Positions 1-4,237 of a DNA stretch of 5,241 nucleotides are shown here, piece after piece; the first letter of the stretch is position 1; each line of letters starts with the position of its first letter. The notes beneath the pieces were generated by a model. It saw only the letters and a program-made list of their open reading frames with translations, was not told where the DNA came from and made no database searches. The DNA is taken from the NCBI GenBank assembly GCA_025965635.1, contig JAOPWO010000072.1, positions 1 through 5,241 of the forward strand, given 5' to 3'. Origin of the DNA: Modestobacter sp. Lineage in GTDB: Bacteria > Actinomycetota > Actinomycetes > Mycobacteriales > Geodermatophilaceae. The translations under genes were made by a program, and so were the position numbers.

Positions 1-1
1 C

Positions 2-193
2 GGCACCGAGGACACCGACGGCGTCCGCGTGCACCACGACCTGACCCAGGAGGAGCTCGCCCAGCTGGTGGGCGCCTCCCGCGAGACGGTGAACAAGGCG
101 CTGGCGGACTTCGTGCACCGTGGCTGGATCCAGCTGCAGGGCAAGTCCGTCGTCGTCCTGGACGAGGAACGGCTCCGCCGCCGCGCCAGGTGA
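2..193 (+). CDS. crp: Crp/Fnr-family transcriptional regulator, C-terminal part (cut by left edge)
   Basis: This is the C-terminal 63 residues of a cAMP-receptor-protein-type regulator; the cyclic-nucleotide-binding domain lies outside the window. The visible part is the winged helix-turn-helix that binds operator DNA. It contains DLTQEELAQLVGASRETV, whose SRETVNKALADF stretch is the recognition helix and following scaffold typical of actinobacterial Crp/GlxR proteins. The wing follows (GWIQLQGKSVVVLD), and the protein ends in a basic tail (RLRRRAR) before TGA. The match to the C-terminus of mycobacterial Crp (Rv3676), as I remember it, is very close, and the downstream neighbours fit the same locus. 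Known for the family: a global cAMP-responsive activator/repressor acting as a homodimer. The gene converges on the leftward Nudix operon and is followed 10 bp later by a strong hairpin. No oddities are visible in the part present. Confidence 0.93.
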   Translation, partial: GTEDTDGVRVHHDLTQEELAQLVGASRETVNKALADFVHRGWIQLQGKSVVVLDEERLRRRAR

Positions 194-203
194 GTTGACC
201 GAT

Positions 204-241
204 GCAGCGAGGCCCCGCTCCCTGGAGCGGGGCCTCGCTGC
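204..241. terminator. Strong near-perfect palindrome, likely terminator of crp
   Basis: Positions 204-221 and 224-241 are exact reverse complements (18 bp each) separated by CT, so a realistic fold is 17 bp closed by a 4-nt loop. The outer flanks (201-203 with 242-244) can add A-T and G-T pairs. The stem begins 10 bp after the crp stop codon. There is no long T-run after either arm, which is common for actinobacterial hairpin terminators. Because the palindrome is symmetric it could stop transcription from either side. Confidence 0.85.
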
Positions 242-284
242 GTTCATGCCAGCTCACCACCGGTACGGACCGAGCACCGCGAGC

Positions 285-322
285 GTGGGCCGGGACGGGA
301 CCCGAGGTCCGTCCCGGCCCAC
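285..322 (-). terminator. Second hairpin, likely terminator of the leftward Nudix operon
   Basis: Arms 285-298 and 309-322 are perfect 14-bp reverse complements. Inside them ACC (300-302) pairs with GGT (306-308) around a CGA loop, leaving G299 bulged; C284-G323 can extend the base. It lies about 42 bp beyond the Nudix stop codon and in the path of transcripts leaving that gene. No T-run follows on the minus strand. The 171-bp gap (194-364) holds nothing else I recognise beyond this and the palindrome at 204-241. Confidence 0.75.
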
Positions 323-364
323 GGGGAGCAGCTCAGCGCACCCGGCAGACCGCGGTGCGGCCCG

Positions 365-1162
365 TCAGGGTCGCGATGCGAGCGGCACGACCATCCGGAT
401 GCGGGTCCCGTCGGGCAGCACGGCCCAGTGACCGTCGGGGGCACGCTCGAACGTCGGGCTGATCGGCGCCAGCGGTGCAGGCGGCGAGCCGGCGAGCGCG
501 GCGGCCGCATCGGGGAAGGGCCCGAGCTGCCCCAGGGTGTGGATGGTGGGCGGCAGCATCGGCCGGGTGCCCGCCTCGTACTCGGCGAGCGCTGCGGACG
601 GCGTCGTCCAGACCGCCTCGTCGGCCTCGCCGGAGACGTCGCGGGCCTCCTGACCGGCGGGCATCAGCGCCGCGAAGAACTTCGTGTCGTAGCGCCGCGG
701 CTCCTCGGGCGGGGTGATCCAGTGCGCGTAGGGGCGCAGCAGGTCTGCGCGCAGCGCCAGTCCCCGCTCGACGAGGAGCTCCGACATGGACAGCTCCCGG
801 GCCAGCAGCGCCTGCCGCTGGGCCTCCCAGTCCTCGCCGGACACGTCGGGGACGACGGACGTCCCGTCGGCCGGACCGGCCAGCAGGACGCCGGCCTCCT
901 CGAAGGTCTCCCGGACGGCGGCGCAGACCAGCTCGCGGGCCAGCCGCTCGTCGCAGCCCCACGCGGACGCCCAGTCGGCCGGCGGCGCGCCGACCCAGGC
1001 GACCTCGGTGTCGCCGTCGCGCTGGTCGACGCCCCCGCCCGGGTAGGCGGTCATCCCGCCGGCGAAGGGCATGCCCTTGGTCCGGCGCAGCAGGTACACC
1101 TCCAGCCCGGGCGGCCCGTCGCGCAGCAGCAGCACCGTCGCTGCCTGCCGTATCGCTGTCAT
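365..1162 (-). CDS. Nudix hydrolase, Nudt19-like (probable acyl-CoA/CoA diphosphatase)
   Basis: The protein has 265 residues. The Nudix fold begins near the N-terminus (ATVLLLRDG, then LEVYLLRRTKGMPFAGGMTAYPGGG) and the metal-binding core is RETFEEAGV at residues 84-92, with E85, E88 and E89 as expected Mg/Mn ligands. The canonical spacing from the first glycine of the Nudix box to this core is 14 residues; here G44 to R84 is 40, an insertion of about 26 residues. That long insertion, together with WITPPEEPRRYDTKFF further on, is characteristic of the Nudt19-like branch, whose studied members cleave CoA and acyl-CoA to 3',5'-ADP and (acyl-)phosphopantetheine. Substrate is inferred from subfamily only. 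No signal peptide or membrane segment is seen, so it is probably cytosolic. It is the last gene of the leftward operon, 55 bp after the RidA-like gene. The ATG at 1160-1162 begins right at the conserved domain but has no clear ribosome binding site. Confidence 0.88.
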   Translation of the reverse strand: MTAIRQAATVLLLRDGPPGLEVYLLRRTKGMPFAGGMTAYPGGGVDQRDGDTEVAWVGAPPADWASAWGCDERLARELVCAAVRETFEEAGVLLAGPADGTSVVPDVSGEDWEAQRQALLARELSMSELLVERGLALRADLLRPYAHWITPPEEPRRYDTKFFAALMPAGQEARDVSGEADEAVWTTPSAALAEYEAGTRPMLPPTIHTLGQLGPFPDAAAALAGSPPAPLAPISPTFERAPDGHWAVLPDGTRIRMVVPLASRP

Positions 1163-1217
1163 CGCACGCCGACGGAGGAGGCGGTCGTCCGGCGCCGGGG
1201 CCCGGAGGGTCGCGTTG

Positions 1218-1688
1218 TCATCGCACCTCGACCGTGAGCTCGACCTCCACCGGCGCGTTCATCGGCAGCTCGGCGACGCCGACGGCACTGCGGGCGTGCA
1301 CGCCGGCCTCGCCGAACACCCGGCCGAGCAGCTCGCTGGCACCGTTGACGACCCGCGGCTGGCCGGAGAACCCCTCGGCGCTGGCCACGTAGCCGACCAC
1401 CCGGACGACCTTGACGATCGAGTCGAGCCCCACCAGGTCGTCGATGGCGGCGAGCGCGTTCAGCGCGCACACCTTGGCGTCGGCGGCGGCGTCCTCGACC
1501 TCGACGGAGCCGCCGACCTTGCCGGTGCGCCGCAGCCCACCGTCGACGAAGGGCAGCTGACCGGAGGTGAACACCAGCTGCCCGGTGCGCACGGCCGGGA
1601 CGTAGGCGGCCACCGGCGCGGCCACCGGCGGCAAGCGGATGCCGAGCTCACGGAGCCGGGCGTGCCAGCCGGCCGCGGGGGCGGTCAT
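1218..1688 (-). CDS. RidA/YjgF/YER057c/UK114-family protein
   Basis: The protein has 156 residues, somewhat longer than the roughly 130 of classical RidA because of an N-terminal helix (GWHARLRELGIRLPP). It resembles the actinobacterial RidA branch represented by Rv3678c. Visible landmarks are FTSGQLPF (residues 40-47), the helix ALNALAAIDDLVGLDSIVKVVRVVGYVAS (split here: ALNALAAIDD, then VGLDSIVKVVRVVGYVAS), NGASELL, and the C-terminal HARSAVGVAELPMNAPVEVEL. R133 aligns with the arginine that binds the substrate carboxylate in active RidA (E. coli Arg105), and E148 lies where the conserved Glu sits. Known for the family: trimeric enamine/imine deaminases that remove 2-aminoacrylate, though divergent branches may act on other reactive metabolites. 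The gene follows the DUF4177 gene by 9 bp, with a Shine-Dalgarno overlapping that gene's stop. A 12-bp tandem duplication lies near its N-terminus. Confidence 0.9.
   Translation of the reverse strand: MTAPAAGWHARLRELGIRLPPVAAPVAAYVPAVRTGQLVFTSGQLPFVDGGLRRTGKVGGSVEVEDAAADAKVCALNALAAIDDLVGLDSIVKVVRVVGYVASAEGFSGQPRVVNGASELLGRVFGEAGVHARSAVGVAELPMNAPVEVELTVEVR
1606..1629. repeat. 12-bp perfect tandem duplication inside the RidA-like gene
   Basis: GCGGCCACCGGC at 1606-1617 is repeated exactly at 1618-1629. Read on the minus strand it encodes a doubled Pro-Val-Ala-Ala (residues about 21-28). Being a multiple of three, it keeps the frame. It probably arose by replication slippage in the segment joining the N-terminal helix to the first beta strand, where length change should be tolerated. 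Confidence 0.8.
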
Positions 1689-1695
1689 GACCGGA

Positions 1696-1699
1696 CCTC
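1696..1699 (-). promoter_or_regulatory. Ribosome binding site of the RidA-like gene
   Basis: On the minus strand GAGG overlaps the DUF4177 stop codon (TGAGG) and lies 7 nt before the ATG at 1686-1688. It supports that start codon and implies translation from the same message as the DUF4177 gene. It is one of the few clear Shine-Dalgarno sequences in the window. Confidence 0.6.
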
Positions 1700-1868
1700 A
1701 GCTCGACGGGCGCTTGAGGTAGGCGACGAGCTGATCGCCGCCGCCGGGCCCAGGGACGACGGTGACGAGCTCCCAGCCGTCGACGCCCCACGAGTCGAGG
1801 ATCGCCTTGGTGTTGTGGGTCAGCAGCGGGATGGTGGCGTACTCCCAGGTGCGACGGGTTTCGCTCAT
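1698..1868 (-). CDS. Small DUF4177-family protein
   Basis: This is a 56-residue protein of unknown function. It carries the DUF4177 pattern: an aromatic first strand (WEYATIPLL), a helix (TKAILDSWG), then DGWELVTVVPG and a final strand ending LVAYLKRP. Family members are usually of this size. No catalytic residues, membrane segment or signal peptide are visible. It occupies the position of Rv3678A in M. tuberculosis, between the RidA-like and ATPase genes. The ATG at 1866-1868 fits because the conserved domain begins a few residues later and a -10-like hexamer lies 7 nt upstream. It is the first gene of the leftward operon and divergent from the ATPase genes. No biochemical function can be assigned. 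Confidence 0.85.
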   Translation of the reverse strand: MSETRRTWEYATIPLLTHNTKAILDSWGVDGWELVTVVPGPGGGDQLVAYLKRPSS

Positions 1869-1875
1869 GCCGGCG

Positions 1876-1881
1876 ACGCTA
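1876..1881 (-). promoter_or_regulatory. -10-like element of the leftward operon (leaderless start)
   Basis: On the minus strand TAGCGT matches the actinobacterial TANNNT -10 pattern and is followed by exactly 7 nt before the ATG at 1868. Initiation at that distance would put the +1 on the start codon itself. I see no convincing -35 and no Shine-Dalgarno, which agrees with a leaderless message. The 63-bp divergent region (1869-1931) must serve both operons. Confidence 0.5.
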
Positions 1882-1918
1882 GCGCAGGCCGTGACGGGCC
1901 GGGACGCACGTCCGCTCG

Positions 1919-1924
1919 TAGGCT
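1919..1924 (+). promoter_or_regulatory. -10-like element of the ATPase operon (leaderless start)
   Basis: TAGGCT fits the TANNNT -10 pattern and ends 7 nt before the GTG at 1932, so transcription should begin at or beside the start codon. No Shine-Dalgarno precedes the GTG and no good -35 lies 16-19 bp upstream. This element decides the choice of GTG 1932 as the start, although the frame stays open much further upstream. Confidence 0.55.
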
Positions 1925-1931
1925 GACCCGG

Positions 1932-2924
1932 GTGAGCCCCCAGCCGTCGCCCGTGCGGTGTCATGTCGTCACCGGCAAGGGCGGTACCGGCAAGACGACG
2001 GTCGCTGCCGCCCTGGCCCTGGCCCTGGCCGCCGACGGCCGGCACGTGCTGCTCGTGGAGACCGAGGGCCGGCAGGGCATCGCCCAGCTGTTCGACACCC
2101 CGCCGCTGCCCTACGAGGAGCGGCGGGTCGCGGTCGCGCGGGGCGGCGGCGAGGTGAAGGCGCTGGCCATCGACGTCGAGGCGGCGTTCCTCGAGTACCT
2201 CGACAGGTTCTACAACCTGAAGCGGGCCGGCCGGGCGCTGCGCAAGATGGGCGCGGTCGACTTCGCCACCGCGATCGCCCCGGGCCTGCGGGACGTGCTG
2301 CTCACCGGCAAGGTGAAGGAGGCGGTGACCCGCCGTCGCGACGGTCGGCACGTGTACGACGCGGTGGTCGTCGACGCCCCGCCCACCGGCCGGATCACCC
2401 GCTTCCTCAACGTGACCGGAGAGGTCGCCGGGCTGGCCCGCTCCGGCCCCATCAAGACGCAGAGCGACGGCGTCATGGCGGTGCTGCGGTCGCCGCAGAC
2501 GGCGGTGCACCTGGTGACCCTGCTCGAGGACATGCCCGTGCAGGAGACCGCCGACGCCATCGCCGAGCTGACCGCGGCCGGGCTGCCGGTGGGCTCGGTG
2601 GTGGTCAACATGGCCGCCGAGCCGCTGCTCCCGGCGGCCAGCCTGTCCCGGCTGGCGGAAGGACGGCTGACCGGCGCGGACCTCGCACCCGCCCTGACCG
2701 CGGCCGGGCTGGCCGCCGACCCGGGCATCGCCGACGCGCTCGCCGTCGAGGCCGTGGAGCACGCCCAGCGCTGGGCGGCGCAGGACGCGCTGCGCGGCGT
2801 CGTCGAGGAGCTGGGCCGCCCGACGGTGGAGCTGCCCCAGTCCGCGGGACCGATCGACGTCGGCTGCCTGTTCGAGCTGGCCGACCGGCTCGAGGACCAC
2901 CTGCGCACCGCGGACGCGGCATGA
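1932..2924 (+). CDS. Get3/ArsA-like ATPase, first subunit (Rv3679/BagA-like)
   Basis: This is a 330-residue P-loop ATPase of the SIMIBI class. The deviant Walker A is GKGGTGKTT (residues 15-23), with signature lysine K16 and P-loop lysine K21. Switch II is DAPPTG starting at D148, matching the D-x-x-P-T-G of ArsA/Get3. Switch I is unusual: where Get3 has STDPAH this protein has ETEGRQG (43-49), so the catalytic Asp is replaced by E45. Only two cysteines occur (C10, C312), so neither the ArsA metalloid-binding cysteines nor the CxxC zinc motif of eukaryotic Get3 is present. It corresponds by position and sequence to M. tuberculosis Rv3679, reported as half of a Get3-like pair (BagA/BagB). The inferred role is a cytosolic nucleotide-driven chaperone or targeting factor acting with the next gene product, whose ATG overlaps its TGA. 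I chose the GTG from the conserved N-terminus and the adjoining -10 element. The exact client is unknown. Confidence 0.9.
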   Translation: MSPQPSPVRCHVVTGKGGTGKTTVAAALALALAADGRHVLLVETEGRQGIAQLFDTPPLPYEERRVAVARGGGEVKALAIDVEAAFLEYLDRFYNLKRAGRALRKMGAVDFATAIAPGLRDVLLTGKVKEAVTRRRDGRHVYDAVVVDAPPTGRITRFLNVTGEVAGLARSGPIKTQSDGVMAVLRSPQTAVHLVTLLEDMPVQETADAIAELTAAGLPVGSVVVNMAAEPLLPAASLSRLAEGRLTGADLAPALTAAGLAADPGIADALAVEAVEHAQRWAAQDALRGVVEELGRPTVELPQSAGPIDVGCLFELADRLEDHLRTADAA

Positions 2925-3166
2925 CCCAGCCGAGCCGTCACGAGCACCGCACCCGGCCGCTGGACCTGGCCACGCTGATCGACGATCCGGGCACCCGGAT
3001 CGTCGTCTGCTGCGGTTCGGGCGGGGTGGGCAAGACCACGACCTCGGCGGCGCTCGCCCTGGCCGCCGCGGAGGCGGGCCGGACGGTCGTCGTGCTGACC
3101 ATCGACCCGGCCCGCCGGCTCGCCCAGTCGCTGGGTCTGGAGGTGCTGGACAACGAGCCGCGATAG
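2921..3166 (+). CDS. N-terminal fragment of the second ATPase (81 residues)
   Basis: If TAG is read as stop, this fragment contains a disordered N-terminus, the P-loop (residues 32-39) and switch I (D62), ending EPR. It lacks switch II and the dimer and client-binding regions, so it should not fold into a working ATPase. Listed so that the product of the literal reading is on record. Confidence 0.5.
   Translation: MTQPSRHEHRTRPLDLATLIDDPGTRIVVCCGSGGVGKTTTSAALALAAAEAGRTVVVLTIDPARRLAQSLGLEVLDNEPR
3164..3166 (+). other. In-frame amber codon splitting the second ATPase
   Basis: TAG is codon 82 of the frame starting at 2921. It is preceded by CGA, itself an A-ending codon in a gene dominated by G/C-ending codons, and followed by GTC GAG GTC in the same frame. 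The next in-frame ATGs are at 3203, 3206 and 3215, without a convincing ribosome binding site. Nothing here resembles a recoding signal that I can recognise. Confidence 0.9.
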
Positions 3167-3202
3167 GTCGAGGTCCCGGGGGCCAGCGGCCGGCTCGACG
3201 CG

Positions 3203-4129
3203 ATGATGCTGGACATGAAGCGGACGTTCGACGACGTCGTCACCGCTCACTCGACGCCCGAACGCGCCGAGCAGATCATGGCCAACCCCTTCTACCAGGC
3301 GCTGTCGTCCTCGTTCGCCGGGACGCAGGAGTACATGGCGATGGAGAAGCTGGGCCAGCTGCGGGCCAGCAACCGCTGGGACCTGGTCATCGTCGACACC
3401 CCCCCGTCCCGGTCCGCGCTGGACTTCCTGGACGCGCCGAACCGGATGAGCCGGTTCCTCGACGGCACGATGATCCGGCTGCTCACCGCACCGGCCCGGG
3501 CCGGTGGCCGGGCCGGGGTGCGGCTGGTCGGCGCCGGGTTCATGATCTTCAGCCGGATCATCAGCAAGATCCTCGGCGGCCAGCTGCTGTCGGACCTCTC
3601 GTCGTTCGTGGCCGCGCTGGACACCATGTTCGGCGGCTTCCGGGAGCGCGCGACGGCCACCTACGAGCTGCTCCGCCAGCCCGGGAGGTCGTTCGTCGTG
3701 GTGGCCGCGCCGGAGCCCGACGCGCTGCGCGAGGCCTCCTACTTCGTCGACCGGCTGTCCACCGAGGGCATGCCGCTGGCCGGGCTGGTCCTCAACCGGA
3801 CCCACCCGCCGGCCACGACGGGGCTGTCGGCGACCCGGGCGGAGGCCGCCGCCGAGACCGTCGCCGAGGTCGGGGGCAAGGGCGCCAAGCTGGCCGCGGG
3901 AGCCCTGCGGGTGCACGCCGAGCGGATGCTCCAGGCGACCCGGGAGCAGCACCTGGCCGACCGGTTCACCAGCGCCCACCCGGAGGTCGCCGTCCGCACC
4001 GTGCCGGCCGCGGCCGGGGACGTGCACGACCTGGAGGGGCTGCGCGCGATGGCCGTGGCGCTGCTGGGAGCCGAGGACGGCACCCCCTCCGGGATCCCCC
4101 GCAGCAGGGTGCTCCCGGCGCGCCCCTGA
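3203..4129 (+). CDS. C-terminal fragment of the second ATPase (308 residues)
   Basis: This is the longest open part after the internal stop, from the first in-frame ATG. It keeps switch II (DTPPSRSALDFL), the hydrophobic helices and the C-terminal ATPase core, but has no P-loop. A caller that starts genes at ATG would list it as a separate gene. The coding signal and family match begin 12 codons earlier, right after the TAG, so 3203 is probably not a natural start. Confidence 0.5.
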   Translation: MMLDMKRTFDDVVTAHSTPERAEQIMANPFYQALSSSFAGTQEYMAMEKLGQLRASNRWDLVIVDTPPSRSALDFLDAPNRMSRFLDGTMIRLLTAPARAGGRAGVRLVGAGFMIFSRIISKILGGQLLSDLSSFVAALDTMFGGFRERATATYELLRQPGRSFVVVAAPEPDALREASYFVDRLSTEGMPLAGLVLNRTHPPATTGLSATRAEAAAETVAEVGGKGAKLAAGALRVHAERMLQATREQHLADRFTSAHPEVAVRTVPAAAGDVHDLEGLRAMAVALLGAEDGTPSGIPRSRVLPARP

Positions 4130-4141
4130 CGACGCGCCGGG
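4114..4141 (+). terminator. Hairpin overlapping the end of the second ATPase gene
   Basis: CCCGGCGCG (4114-4122) and CGCGCCGGG (4133-4141) are exact 9-bp complements with a 10-nt loop containing the TGA stop (4127-4129). It has no T-run. It may be a weak terminator or attenuator between the ATPase operon and the penicillin-binding protein gene. In such GC-rich DNA a 9-bp stem can occur by chance. The remaining gap up to 4223 shows nothing I recognise. Confidence 0.4.
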
Positions 4142-4223
4142 CGCTCGGCAACGACCTGGTCACGCTGGGCCCACCGCCCGCGCGTCGGCCCGCGGTAGGC
4201 CCCTTCGCCCCCTCCGGCACAGG

Positions 4224-4229
4224 TACGTT
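4224..4229 (+). promoter_or_regulatory. -10-like element of the penicillin-binding protein gene
   Basis: TACGTT fits TANNNT and lies 8 nt before the ATG at 4238, again placing the predicted transcription start at or one base from the start codon. No Shine-Dalgarno is seen at the usual distance (only AGG at 4221-4223, too far upstream) and no clear -35. Confidence 0.5.
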
Positions 4230-4237
4230 GGCCTGCG

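Larger units (their letters stand above)
2921..4129 (+). pseudogene. Get3/ArsA-like ATPase, second subunit (Rv3680/BagB-like), interrupted by in-frame TAG
   Basis: The ATG overlaps the previous stop (ATGA), implying translational coupling. Read through, the gene gives 402 codons, close to the usual length of this subunit. Residues 32-39 (GSGGVGKT) form the P-loop with K38, but Ser33 stands where the signature lysine belongs. Switch I IDPA (61-64) is intact. Codon 82 is TAG (3164-3166). The same frame then continues without another stop through MMLDMKRTFDD, AGTQEYMAMEKLGQL, switch II DTPPS (D159), a hydrophobic helix region (GAGFMIFSRIISKIL, about 204-218, a candidate client-binding element), and VVAAPEPDALREA. 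The frame is the same on both sides, so this is a substitution and not an indel. A single C-to-T change from CAG would produce it. Either the gene is newly broken or the base is a sequencing error; the rest of the gene is undecayed. As it stands, P-loop and switch II are on separate polypeptides, so no active ATPase is expected. Confidence 0.85.

Noticed and set aside
428..1237. A 269-codon plus-strand frame opposite the Nudix gene
   Set aside because: It is a shadow of the Nudix gene with Arg/Gly-rich low-complexity translation, while the minus strand carries a real Nudix motif.
1071..1931. Open frame upstream of, and continuous with, the first ATPase
   Set aside because: It is antisense to the RidA-like and DUF4177 genes, has no family similarity, and the ATPase homology and -10 element begin at 1932.
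1869..1931. Possible Crp binding site in the divergent promoter region
   Set aside because: GTGAC at 1891-1895 and GCAC at 1906-1909 are half-site-like, but their spacing does not fit a TGTGA-N6-TCACA palindrome.
2011..2030. Short CCCTGG-type hexamer repeat in the first ATPase
   Set aside because: It encodes the Leu-Ala alternation of the helix after the P-loop, common in this family; codon bias explains the DNA repeat.
1869..2900. Minus-strand frame extending the DUF4177 gene upstream
   Set aside because: The extension is antisense to the first ATPase. The real protein starts at MSETRR (1868), where the conserved domain and -10 spacing agree.
3164..3202. Pyrrolysine or programmed read-through at the TAG
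   Set aside because: I see no recoding element, pyrrolysine use is not expected in this kind of organism, and family members of Get3/ArsA do not need a special residue here. Nonsense mutation or sequence error is simpler.
3167..3220. Natural gene fission with reinitiation at ATG 3203
   Set aside because: There is no Shine-Dalgarno or promoter-like hexamer before 3203, conserved coding sequence begins directly after the TAG, and splitting would separate P-loop from switch II.
2210..4027. A 605-codon open frame on the minus strand
   Set aside because: It lies opposite both ATPase genes, which have clear family motifs. Its composition (runs of Gly, Arg, Pro, His, Gln) is what the complement of GC-rich codons gives. 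No domain is recognisable.
1932..4129. Arsenite efflux operon
   Set aside because: The metalloid-binding cysteines and any arsB, arsC, arsD or arsR partner are missing; the neighbours match the Rv3679/Rv3680 locus instead.
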